From JAEUOS01 sp965279115 (GTDB lineage Bacteria; Pseudomonadota; Gammaproteobacteria; Burkholderiales; JAEUOS01): a stretch of DNA of 64,000 nucleotides. How positions within the stretch are numbered: the stretch's first letter is position 1; each line of letters starts with the position of its first letter. Made by a program: the position numbers and the translations under genes. The stretch spans positions 2,604,001 through 2,668,000 of the forward strand of contig OZ257137.1 in NCBI GenBank assembly GCA_965279115.1, written 5' to 3'. Shown here one piece after another: positions 1-7,197 of the stretch. The notes under the pieces were generated by a model. It searched no databases. It saw nothing but the letters and a program-made list of their open reading frames with translations, and was not told where the DNA came from.

Positions 1-688
1 GAATGCCGCTCGCGTCTTCCAATGCGTGACACAGTGTCCGGCCGCCGCGGCTGGTGGTCGCAGGCCCGGTGAGGATCAGGGGCCTGGCTGCACCCGCCAG
101 CCAGGCCATGATGGCGGCGGCGTCGCTCTCCGCCAATGGCATGGGCGTCGCGCTCGCGAGCGCGGCATCGACGGCCGCGTCAGTCGTGCCGTCGAGCGCG
201 TCGGTAGGCAGGCCAAGATGTACCGGACCCGGCCGGCCGGAGCGCGCGATGCCGAGTGCCTTTGCCACATCGGGCCCGAGAGCGGCTGAACTTGCCGATG
301 CCCAGCTCGCCTTGGACACCGGCGCGGCCATGTCGGCCTGGCGCATTTCCTGAAAGGCCCCCATGCCGATCTGGTCGTTGGGCGCATGGCCGGAGAGCAG
401 CACCAGCGGCGATTCGCTCATCAGCGCTGTATAGAGCGCCCCCACGGCGTTGGCATGCCCCGGCCCGCCGGTGACCATGGCCACCGCCGGGCTGCCGGTC
501 AGGCGCGCATAGGCGTCGGCCATATGCACGCAGGCGCCTTCGTGCCGCACATGGATGAGCTCGATGCCGGCGTCGAGCGCCGCGTCGAACACCGGCATGA
601 TGTGGTTGCCCGAAAGCGTGAAGATGCGCGACACGCCGGCCGCCTTGAGGGTGTGGGCGAGGAGGTCCGCGCCGCGCTTGCTGGACAT
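1..688 (-). CDS. Thiamine-diphosphate-dependent enzyme, acetolactate-synthase-like (partial, C-terminus outside window)
   Basis: This is the N-terminal 229 residues of a ThDP enzyme of the acetolactate synthase / benzoylformate decarboxylase superfamily; the gene runs off the left edge. It starts at the ATG read from 688. The PYR domain shows the cofactor-activating glutamate (E50, in RHEGA) and the TGGPGHAN loop at 73-80, and the central domain begins near residue 205 (PLILTGPAT). The N-terminus does not look like sulfoacetaldehyde acetyltransferase (Xsc). It lies 26 bases after a Bug receptor gene and is the last visible gene of the minus-strand sulfolactate unit, so it may act on pyruvate or a related 2-oxo acid. 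The substrate cannot be read from this part. Confidence 0.85.
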   Translation of the reverse strand, partial: MSSKRGADLLAHTLKAAGVSRIFTLSGNHIMPVFDAALDAGIELIHVRHEGACVHMADAYARLTGSPAVAMVTGGPGHANAVGALYTALMSESPLVLLSGHAPNDQIGMGAFQEMRQADMAAPVSKASWASASSAALGPDVAKALGIARSGRPGPVHLGLPTDALDGTTDAAVDAALASATPMPLAESDAAAIMAWLAGAARPLILTGPATTSRGGRTLCHALEDASGI

Positions 689-714
689 GGGTCTGGGCCT
701 TTCGGGTCAGGCGT

Positions 715-1707
715 TCACTGGAGTTTCAGGTTCAGCCGCTTGACGAGGGCCGACCAGCGGGCCGTGTCGGCTTGGGTGCGGCGGGCGGCTTCCTCGGGCG
801 AAGAGTCGACGACGTCGACGAAGGCCGCGGTAAGGCGCGCCTTGAGGTCCGCCGAAGCGAGTGCGCCACCGATGTCCGCGGCGACCTTGCGCAACACCTC
901 GGGCGGCGTGCCCCTGGGAGCGAAGACGCCGGTCCAGGACTCGCCGTAGTCGCCCGGAAAGCCCGCCTCGGCAAAGGTCGGAATCTCCGGCGCGGCGTTG
1001 CTGCGCTGGTTCTCGAGCATGGCCACAACGCGCAAGCGGCCGCCTTCAACGAGCGGCCTGGAAGGAGCGATCCCGACCACCGCGAAATCCACCTGGCCGC
1101 CCACGACATCGCGCAGTGCGTCGGCCGCCCCCTTGTAGCCGACCCAGCCGAATTCGATGCCCGTTGCACGCTGGAATTCCGCAAGCGCGAAATAGGGGCG
1201 ATCCGCCTGTCCGCCGCCGCTCCAGAAGGTGATCCTGCCGGGCGCCTTTCTGGCCGCCTCGACGAGCTCGCGCAGCGATTTGTAGGGGGAGCCGGCCGCG
1301 ACCACCATCCATACCGGAACGCGCACGCCGCGATGGATCGGCACCAGGTCGGTTTCCGGCTTGAAGGTCAAGGTCGGGATCAATGCGGATGCGGCGGTGA
1401 CATTGCCGCCCGGCGAGAACAGCAGCGTATAGCCGTCAGGAGCGGCTTTCTGTACCGCTTCGACCCCGATCATGCTGTTCGCGCCCGGGCGGTTTTCGAC
1501 GATGACGGGCTGCTTCCAGGTTCGGGAGAGGTGCTCTGCGACCATGCGCGCGGCGATGTCGCCGACATTGCCGGGCGGGTTGGGCACGATGAACCTGACC
1601 GGGCGGTCCGGGTAGGCCTGGGCGCGGGACTGACCCGCACTGGCGAGCACCGCAAGGGTGAACGCGGTCGCCAGAATGTGCACCAGCCTTGCGATGCGCA
1701 TTTTCAT
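715..1707 (-). CDS. Bug/TctC-family periplasmic solute receptor
   Basis: A 330-residue tripartite-tricarboxylate-transporter receptor (Bug family). It has a Sec signal peptide ending near AQA (residue 31), then the family block RPVRFIVPNPPG and the VENRPGA...PDGYT motif, which form the carboxylate-binding cleft. No TctA/TctB membrane subunits are nearby. The stop of the preceding Bug gene is 3 bases upstream; the GAGG overlapping that stop is better spaced for the second Met (start 1701) than for the first. In Chromohalobacter, sulfolactate uptake uses a TTT system, so sulfolactate is a reasonable but unproven ligand for one of this pair. Confidence 0.9.
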   Translation of the reverse strand: MKMRIARLVHILATAFTLAVLASAGQSRAQAYPDRPVRFIVPNPPGNVGDIAARMVAEHLSRTWKQPVIVENRPGANSMIGVEAVQKAAPDGYTLLFSPGGNVTAASALIPTLTFKPETDLVPIHRGVRVPVWMVVAAGSPYKSLRELVEAARKAPGRITFWSGGGQADRPYFALAEFQRATGIEFGWVGYKGAADALRDVVGGQVDFAVVGIAPSRPLVEGGRLRVVAMLENQRSNAAPEIPTFAEAGFPGDYGESWTGVFAPRGTPPEVLRKVAADIGGALASADLKARLTAAFVDVVDSSPEEAARRTQADTARWSALVKRLNLKLQ

Positions 1708-1710
1708 GCC

Positions 1711-2694
1711 TCAGTTGGCGCTGAGCTTGCGCTCGCCCACCACCCGCGCCCAATGCGCCGATTCCTTTTCGATGGCGCGTGCGAATTCGGTCGGGGAATT
1801 GCCCACCGGCGTCATGCCCTGCACGAACAAGCGCGCCCGCATCTCGGTGGTATCGAGCAGGCGCGCGGTGTCCTGCTGGATTTTCCCGATCACCGTCGCC
1901 GGCGTGCCGGCCGGGGCCATCAAGCCGAACCAGCCGCTGTTTTCAAACCCCGGCAGTCCGCTCTCGGCCGCCGTGGGCACGTCGGGCAGCATTTTCGAGC
2001 GCGTGGCGCTGGTCACGGCCAGCGCGCGCAACTTGCCGGTGATGACAAAAGACGCGGCGCCGGCGATGTTGCCGACCATCAACTGGATCTGTCCGGCCAC
2101 CAGGTCGTTGTAACCCAGCGCCTCGCCCTTGTAGGGCACATGGGTGATGTCGATGCCGGCGGCGGCCGCGAGGTTCTCGCCGGCCATCTGCACCTGACTG
2201 CCCACCCCTGCGGAGCCGAAATTGAGGCTGCCGGGACGTGCTTTCGCCAGCGCGATCAGCTCCTTCAGGTTGGCGGCCGGCACGGCCGGGTTCACCACCA
2301 CCAGCATAGGCCCGGTGGCCACGTTGGTGATGGGCACGAGGTCGCGCTGCGCATCAAAGGGCATGCGCTTGTACATGTGCGGGTTGACCGTGAGGATGCT
2401 GCCGGAGGCCATCAGCAGGGTGTAACCGTCGGCCGGCGCCTTGGCCACGGCGTCGGCGCCGAGATTGCCGCCGGCCCCGGTACGGTTCTCGATGGCCACC
2501 GGCTGGCCCCAGGCTTCCGCGAGCTTTTGCCCCAGCACGCGCGCCACCACATCGGTGGTGCCACCGGCGGCGAAGGGCACGGTCAATCGTACCGGCTTGG
2601 CTGGCCAGGCCTGGGCCTGTGCCTGCCCCGCCATGCAAAGCGCGACCACGGCCGCGAACAGGCAGGTGGCGAAGCGAGTGACAACTTGCAGCAT
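1711..2694 (-). CDS. Bug/TctC-family periplasmic solute receptor
   Basis: A 327-residue Bug receptor with a signal peptide of about 28 residues, the block KPVRLTVPFAAGG, and IENRTGAGG followed by ADGYT. A strong ribosome binding site (GGAGG, 5 bases before the ATG) supports the start. It is the first of two adjacent receptors, and a 100-base gap separates it from comC upstream. That gap holds no clear promoter or terminator, so it may be an extension of the sulfolactate operon. The two receptors are clearly diverged from each other, which suggests different ligands or affinities rather than a recent duplication. Confidence 0.9.
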   Translation of the reverse strand: MLQVVTRFATCLFAAVVALCMAGQAQAQAWPAKPVRLTVPFAAGGTTDVVARVLGQKLAEAWGQPVAIENRTGAGGNLGADAVAKAPADGYTLLMASGSILTVNPHMYKRMPFDAQRDLVPITNVATGPMLVVVNPAVPAANLKELIALAKARPGSLNFGSAGVGSQVQMAGENLAAAAGIDITHVPYKGEALGYNDLVAGQIQLMVGNIAGAASFVITGKLRALAVTSATRSKMLPDVPTAAESGLPGFENSGWFGLMAPAGTPATVIGKIQQDTARLLDTTEMRARLFVQGMTPVGNSPTEFARAIEKESAHWARVVGERKLSAN

Positions 2695-2794
2695 GAGGCC
2701 TCCGGTATCAGAACGATTGGGACCGCGAATTTTGCCCGTGCCAGGTGGTTATGACTTCATGATATTTTTGTCTTTGCCGGAGGTCGCGTCCGCT

Positions 2795-3805
2795 CTAGGA
2801 TGAGGCGCTTGCCAGGGCGCGCAACTGCGCCACCAGTGTGTCCGGAATGTCCACGCCACGTTCGGCGGCCTTGTCCGCGAGCGCTTCGCGTCTAGCGCCG
2901 GGAATGCGCACCCCTTCATCGGCCAGCATGGCCGCCACCAGGGTATCGACCCGCTCGAAGTAGGCCTCGCTGCCGGCCAGCGCGCCCGGGTCCACCACCA
3001 CAAAGGCCTGGCCGATTTTCGGCCGATTGCCGGCGGCGACAAAAAACGAATCGGCCTCGAAGCCGAAATGGGCGCCGGTCAATGCCACCACCATGAGTTC
3101 GACCATCAGCGCCAGCATCGCGCCCTTGGTGCCGCCCATGGGCAGCATCATGCCTTCCAGCGCCGCCTTCGCGTCGGTGGTGGGCTGTCCATTCTTGTCG
3201 AGCGCCCAGCCTGCGGGGATGGCCTCGCCTTTCTGGGCGGCGACCATGATCTTGCCGCGCGCCACCTCCGAGAGCGAAAGGTCGATGGTGATCGGCGGCG
3301 CATCGCGACGCGGAAATACCGCGGCGATGGGATTGGTGCCGAACAAGGCGCGCTTGCCGCCGGTCATCGGCATGGCCGAGGGTGAATTGCCGAAGGCGAA
3401 TCCGACCAGTCCCGCGGCTGCCACCGGGCCCAGATGCCAGGCCGCCACACCGAAGTGATGGCTGTTGGTCACCCCGGCGAATGCCACGCCGTTTTCCTTG
3501 GCGCGGACAATGGCTTCGAGGACCGCCAGTTCGCAGGCGGGAAAGGCGAGTCCGTCGGCGGCGTCCACCAGCACCGCCCCGCCGCGTGACTGCACCACCT
3601 TCGCAATGGCCGCGCCATCGGCGCGTCCGAATTTCAGGTGGCTGCAATACTGCGGCACGCGCGAGAGCCCGTGCGAGGCCAGGCCCTGTGCTTCGGCGGC
3701 CACCAGCGCGCGCGCGGTGGCGTGCGCCATCGCCGGCCCGGCGCCGGCCTTTTCCAGCGCGGCCTCGGCCATGGCCTGCAGGGAATCGAGTCCGACCTTA
3801 ACCAT
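2795..3805 (-). CDS. comC: (R)-sulfolactate dehydrogenase-like, malate/L-lactate dehydrogenase (Ldh_2) family
   Basis: A 336-residue NAD(P)H-dependent 2-hydroxyacid dehydrogenase of the Ldh_2 fold. It has the family His-containing block NSHHFG near residue 110 and the long C-terminal helical part typical of ComC/MdH/AllD proteins. The family alone would allow malate, lactate or ureidoglycolate as substrate. Context decides: its ATG overlaps the end of slcC by 8 bases and suyAB lies just upstream. In Chromohalobacter, ComC and SlcC together interconvert (S)- and (R)-sulfolactate through sulfopyruvate, which feeds the (R)-specific lyase SuyAB. The specific substrate here is inference. Confidence 0.8.
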   Translation of the reverse strand: MVKVGLDSLQAMAEAALEKAGAGPAMAHATARALVAAEAQGLASHGLSRVPQYCSHLKFGRADGAAIAKVVQSRGGAVLVDAADGLAFPACELAVLEAIVRAKENGVAFAGVTNSHHFGVAAWHLGPVAAAGLVGFAFGNSPSAMPMTGGKRALFGTNPIAAVFPRRDAPPITIDLSLSEVARGKIMVAAQKGEAIPAGWALDKNGQPTTDAKAALEGMMLPMGGTKGAMLALMVELMVVALTGAHFGFEADSFFVAAGNRPKIGQAFVVVDPGALAGSEAYFERVDTLVAAMLADEGVRIPGARREALADKAAERGVDIPDTLVAQLRALASASS

Positions 3806-4751
3806 GTTTGTCCAGGAACCCCGCCACCTTCGTCGCGATCATGCCGGAGACACGTGTATTGGCCTCGGCCGACAATCCGGCGATGTGGGGTGTCAGCACA
3901 AGGTTGGCAACGCCGGCCTCGACCGCGCGGGCAAGCGGCGAGCCGGCCGGCAAGGGTTCGACGGCGAACACGTCGATGGCGGCCCCGCCCAAGTGGCCAC
4001 TCATCAACGCCTCGGCCAGGGCAGATTCGTCGACAATGCCGCCTCGCGAGGTATTGATGAGCACCGCGCCCTTCTTCATTTGCGCCAGGCGCACCGCATC
4101 GAACAGGTTGCGCGTGCCAGCCTCCAGCGGGACGTGCAGCGTCACCACGTCGGCGCTGTCGAGCAGGGTATCGAACGACACCAGCGTGGCGCCATGGGCA
4201 TTCCATGCCGGGTCGCCCGCGGCCACTGCCGGGTCGTAACCGATGACCTGCATGCCCAGGCCCGAGGCCATGCGCGCGGTCATGCGGCCGATGGTGCCGA
4301 AGCCGACCACGCCCATGATCTTGCCGCTGGTCTCGAAGCCGCCGGAGAGCTGCACCTTCTGCCATGTGCCGGCAGCGGTGGCCCGGGTAGCCTGGAACGC
4401 GCCGCGCAGCAACAGCATCGCCGCGCAGGTGGCGTATTCGGCGACCGAGTGTGCATTGGCACCGGTGGCGGGATACACGGTCACGCCACGCTCGGCGCAG
4501 GCGGCCATGTCGATGTTGTCCAGCCCCACCCCGAGGCGTCCCACCACCTTGAGCGCCGGCGCCGCTTCAAGCAGTTCGCGGTCCACCCGCGTCAGGTTGC
4601 GCACGATCAGCGCTTGCACAAGGCTGACCGCCGCCAGCAGGTTCGCGCGTTGATGCACGAATTCGGGCTGGTAGTCGACTTCGAACCTCGCGCGCAACAT
4701 GTCTACCGCGGGCGCGTCCATGAACTCGCTGATCAGCACACTTTTTCGCAT
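3798..4751 (-). CDS. slcC: (S)-sulfolactate dehydrogenase-like, D-2-hydroxyacid dehydrogenase family
   Basis: A 317-residue D-isomer-specific 2-hydroxyacid dehydrogenase (phosphoglycerate-dehydrogenase-like). It has the NAD motif GFGTIG and the catalytic Arg (NTSRGG), Glu (FAVEP) and His (TPHIAG). Length and neighbours match SlcC, which oxidises (S)-sulfolactate to sulfopyruvate. It is flanked by suyB (57-base gap carrying a GC hairpin) and comC (8-base overlap). The ATG has no clear ribosome binding site, so translation may depend on the upstream message. A plain D-3-phosphoglycerate dehydrogenase is less likely because there is no C-terminal ACT domain and the context is sulfolactate metabolism. 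Confidence 0.82.
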   Translation of the reverse strand: MRKSVLISEFMDAPAVDMLRARFEVDYQPEFVHQRANLLAAVSLVQALIVRNLTRVDRELLEAAPALKVVGRLGVGLDNIDMAACAERGVTVYPATGANAHSVAEYATCAAMLLLRGAFQATRATAAGTWQKVQLSGGFETSGKIMGVVGFGTIGRMTARMASGLGMQVIGYDPAVAAGDPAWNAHGATLVSFDTLLDSADVVTLHVPLEAGTRNLFDAVRLAQMKKGAVLINTSRGGIVDESALAEALMSGHLGGAAIDVFAVEPLPAGSPLARAVEAGVANLVLTPHIAGLSAEANTRVSGMIATKVAGFLDKHG

Positions 4752-4768
4752 CGGCGATACCGTTGGGG

Positions 4769-4792
4769 GGAGGGCGCACCCGCGCGCCCTCC
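4769..4792. other. GC-rich hairpin between suyB and slcC
   Basis: A perfect 9-base stem (GGAGGGCGC / GCGCCCTCC) with a 6-base loop lies in the 57-base gap. There is no T-run on either side, so it is not a standard intrinsic terminator. It could stabilise the suyAB message or reduce read-through into slcC-comC. Confidence 0.5.
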
Positions 4793-4808
4793 GTCTGAAG
4801 CAGCGACT

Positions 4809-5978
4809 TTACGCGCTCTCGTAGAGCCTTGTCAGCACGAACTCGCGGTGCCCGAGCGCTTCGGCCGCGGTGAGGCGGCCATTGGCGGTGCGCAGCATGC
4901 ATTCGAGAAGCTTGTCACCGGCGCCTTCGAGCGTGAGCTCCGACTGCAGCAAGGCCGAGGTGTCGACGTCGACGTGCTCGCTCATCAGCCGCACGGTGCG
5001 TGGGTTGGCGCAGATCTTGATGACCGGAAGGATCGGGTTGCCGATCACGTTGCCCTGGCCGGTGGGGAAGAAATGCACCGCGAATCCGGAAGCGGCGCAC
5101 AGGGTCACCATTTCAGCGGCAGCCGATGAGGAGTCCATGAACCACAGGCCCGGATGGGTCGGCACTTCGGCCTTGTCCATCACACCGTCGACCGTGCACT
5201 TCTTGCCGATCTTCTGGATGTTGCCGAGCGCCTTCTCCTCGATGGTGGTAAGGCCGCCGGCGATGTTGCCCTTGGTCGGTTGTGATTCGGAGAGGTCGTC
5301 GGTCTTCCAGCGGTTCACCACGTCCTGGTAGCGGTTGAACATGAACATGAACTGCTCGCGAACCTTGTCATTGGCGCAACGCGCCGCGACGATGGCTTCG
5401 CCGCCGGTGATCTCGGTGGTCTCGCCGAAGCACAGGGTGCTGCCGAGCGCATGCAGCTTGTCGAAGGCCGCGCCGACGGTGGGATTGGCGCCGCAGCCGG
5501 AGGTGGTGTCGGACTCGCCGCACTTGGTGGAAACCCAAAGCTCGGAGATCGGGCAGACCTCGCGCTGCTTCTCGCTCGCCCACTGCACGTATTCCTTGGC
5601 GATCTTCGAGGCGCGCTTGATGGTTTCGTGGTCGCCATAGCCCTCAATGCCAAACCCGGTGACCGGCTTGCCGGTGGCGGCGATGCCATCGACCACGCGC
5701 TTGGTCCAGCCGTCCTCGATGCCGATCACCACCACGGCGGCGACGTTGGGGTTGGCGCCGGTGCCGATGAGGGTGCGGAAATGCAGCTCGAGGTCGGCGC
5801 CGAACTGCAGGCGGCCATACGGGTGCGGAATCGCCAGCGCGCCCTTGATGTTGTGCGCCACCGCCTCGCAGGCGGCGTTGGACAGGTCGTCGACCGGCAG
5901 GATGATGACGTGGTTGCGCACGCCGACGCGGCCGTTTTCGCGGCGATAGCCCAGGAAAGTCGTGTTCTTCGAGATCAT
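4809..5978 (-). CDS. suyB: (2R)-sulfolactate sulfo-lyase, large subunit
   Basis: A 389-residue protein of the altronate/galactarate dehydratase C-terminal (UxaA/GarD) fold. SuyAB splits (R)-3-sulfolactate into pyruvate and sulfite in the cytoplasm. Conserved Cys-containing blocks (STKCGESDTTSGCGANP, about residues 171-187, and VAARCAND) are those used by this family for metal binding. Size (about 42 kDa) and the separate small partner encoded 4 bases upstream fit SuyB rather than one-piece UxaA. The sulfolactate dehydrogenases downstream and sulfite dehydrogenase genes nearby support the assignment. Altronate dehydratase remains the fallback. Confidence 0.88.
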   Translation of the reverse strand: MISKNTTFLGYRRENGRVGVRNHVIILPVDDLSNAACEAVAHNIKGALAIPHPYGRLQFGADLELHFRTLIGTGANPNVAAVVVIGIEDGWTKRVVDGIAATGKPVTGFGIEGYGDHETIKRASKIAKEYVQWASEKQREVCPISELWVSTKCGESDTTSGCGANPTVGAAFDKLHALGSTLCFGETTEITGGEAIVAARCANDKVREQFMFMFNRYQDVVNRWKTDDLSESQPTKGNIAGGLTTIEEKALGNIQKIGKKCTVDGVMDKAEVPTHPGLWFMDSSSAAAEMVTLCAASGFAVHFFPTGQGNVIGNPILPVIKICANPRTVRLMSEHVDVDTSALLQSELTLEGAGDKLLECMLRTANGRLTAAEALGHREFVLTRLYESA

Positions 5979-5982
5979 TTGC

Positions 5983-6264
5983 TTACCACCGCTTGGTTTT
6001 GATGTTGTGGACGTGCGCGTGCTCGCCGGCCTTGATGTCCTTGACGACCTTGCCGATGTCGACGCCGTACTTGATGACGGTGTCGCCGGTCTTCAAGTCC
6101 TTGAGGGCGATCTTGTGGCCGATCGGAATGTCCTGCGCTGCAGTCATCTTGATGTGGCGGTTGTCGTCCATGATCCAGCCGTTCAATTCCATGCCGGCGG
6201 TGATGCCCTCGACGACCACCACGGCCACGCTGTCGGACGCGTCGTGCAATACAAAGTGGTTCAC
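5983..6264 (-). CDS. suyA: (2R)-sulfolactate sulfo-lyase, small subunit
   Basis: A 93-residue SAF-domain protein, the small subunit that pairs with SuyB. It has the block DIPIGHKIALKDL in the middle and the C-terminal HVHNIKTKRW typical of the family. The start is a GTG at 6264, with AAGGA 8 bases upstream. It is the first gene of the minus-strand unit, preceded by a well-placed promoter and shared operator. In UxaA this domain is fused to the large part; here it is separate, as in known suyAB pairs. Confidence 0.88.
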   Translation of the reverse strand: MNHFVLHDASDSVAVVVVEGITAGMELNGWIMDDNRHIKMTAAQDIPIGHKIALKDLKTGDTVIKYGVDIGKVVKDIKAGEHAHVHNIKTKRW

Positions 6265-6298
6265 GTTGATTTTCCTTGCGGTGAAAAAAGCACCGCGA

Positions 6299-6328
6299 AG
6301 GGTACTCCCGGCCAGTCAGGCAAGTCAA
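6299..6328 (-). promoter_or_regulatory. Putative sigma70 promoter of suyA operon
   Basis: On the minus strand, TTGACT (6328-6323) and TACCCT (6304-6299) are separated by 18 bases. The predicted start near 6292 leaves a leader of about 28 bases to the GTG of suyA. The -35 element overlaps the palindrome at 6325-6345. Confidence 0.5.
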
Positions 6329-6345
6329 CTAGATGAGTTGGTTGA
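6325..6345. promoter_or_regulatory. Putative operator between suyA and the GntR-type regulator
   Basis: An imperfect palindrome of 21 bases with outer arms TCAAC / GTTGA; 7 of 10 base pairs match around a central base. It touches the -35 elements of both divergent promoters, the usual place for autoregulation and repression by a GntR-type protein. Confidence 0.45.
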
Positions 6346-6370
6346 GTTTGTCGGGGGGCGCTGCTAGACT
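6342..6370 (+). promoter_or_regulatory. Putative promoter of the GntR-type regulator gene
   Basis: TTGAGT at 6342-6347 and TAGACT at 6365-6370 with a 17-base spacer, each 4 of 6 to consensus. It points away from the suyA promoter. It makes a translation start at 6333 impossible and supports GTG 6399 or ATG 6471. Confidence 0.45.
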
Positions 6371-6470
6371 CGACGCGACCTCCACCTTCCGCAAGCCCGT
6401 GGCCACCCGTCAGCCCAGAACCGTCGTCCGCGCCATCGTCGAACCGCCACCTTCAGGACTCGCGGCGGAC

Positions 6471-7190
6471 ATGTCCGTCGGCGGCCCGGTGTACCGCGAA
6501 ATCGCGCGGGCGATGACACGCCGGCTCGCGCAGGGGGCGTGGAAGCCCGGCATGGCGATACCTTCCGAAGCGCGCTTGAAGGAGGAGTTCGGCGTCGCGA
6601 TCGGCACCATCCGCCGCGCCGTGGACGAACTGGTCGCACAGAACATGCTGGTGCGCCAGCAGGGCCGCGGCACCTTCGTGGCGTCGCACAATCGTGACCG
6701 TCTGTTGTTTCATTTTTTCCACATTGAGAGGAAAGACGGCCACAAGGAGTATCCGGAAGTCAGGCTTTACGATTTCGAGCGCACGCGCCTGAGCCGGGAA
6801 GCCGCAGTGGCACTTGCCCTGCATGAAGGTGATCCGGCGATACGATTTCGCAACACGCTCGCGCTTGAGGGCAAGGCGATCATGTTCGACGACATCACCC
6901 TGCCCGAGTCCCTTTTTCCGCGCATGTCCGAGAAACGCCTGCGCGAGCGGTCCAGCACGCTTTACAACCTGTACCAGGACGAATACCGCATCACCGTCGT
7001 GCGCACCGCGCAGCGGCTGGCCTCGGCGGCCGCGCCGCGCGAGGTATGCAAGGCGCTGGGGTTGCCGTCCGGCTTGCCGGTGCTGGTGATCAGGCGCGTG
7101 GCTTTCGCTTATCACGACCGACCGGTCGAGTACCGGGTGTCGTATGTCGATACGCGCCTGCACGACTATGTCGATGACACCCATCGCTAA
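6471..7190 (+). CDS. GntR-family transcriptional regulator, HutC/UTRA type
   Basis: A 239-residue regulator. The N-terminal winged helix (about residues 5-70: PVYREIARAM, IPSEARLKEEFGV, TIRRAVDELV, GRGTFVA) binds DNA. The C-terminal UTRA domain (about 90-235) binds an effector, plausibly sulfolactate. The start was set at ATG 6471, which gives the usual GntR N-terminus and length; GTG 6399 in frame is the alternative. It is divergent from suyA and 7 bases ahead of the SulP gene, so it may control both directions. It probably represses its own promoter through the palindrome at 6325-6345. Confidence 0.85.
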   Translation: MSVGGPVYREIARAMTRRLAQGAWKPGMAIPSEARLKEEFGVAIGTIRRAVDELVAQNMLVRQQGRGTFVASHNRDRLLFHFFHIERKDGHKEYPEVRLYDFERTRLSREAAVALALHEGDPAIRFRNTLALEGKAIMFDDITLPESLFPRMSEKRLRERSSTLYNLYQDEYRITVVRTAQRLASAAAPREVCKALGLPSGLPVLVIRRVAFAYHDRPVEYRVSYVDTRLHDYVDDTHR

Positions 7191-7197
7191 GGGCGCG

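Noticed and set aside
1..688. Sulfoacetaldehyde acetyltransferase (Xsc)
   Set aside because: The N-terminal region reads as an acetolactate-synthase-like enzyme and lacks the Xsc-type start.
772..2754. Long open frame of 660 codons on the plus strand
   Set aside because: It lies antisense to two clear Bug genes, has the Arg/Gly/His-rich composition of G+C shadow frames and no recognisable domain.
4809..6264. Altronate dehydratase (uxaA) split in two
   Set aside because: The fold is the same, but the separate small subunit, sizes, sulfolactate-type dehydrogenases and nearby sulfite dehydrogenase favour suyAB.
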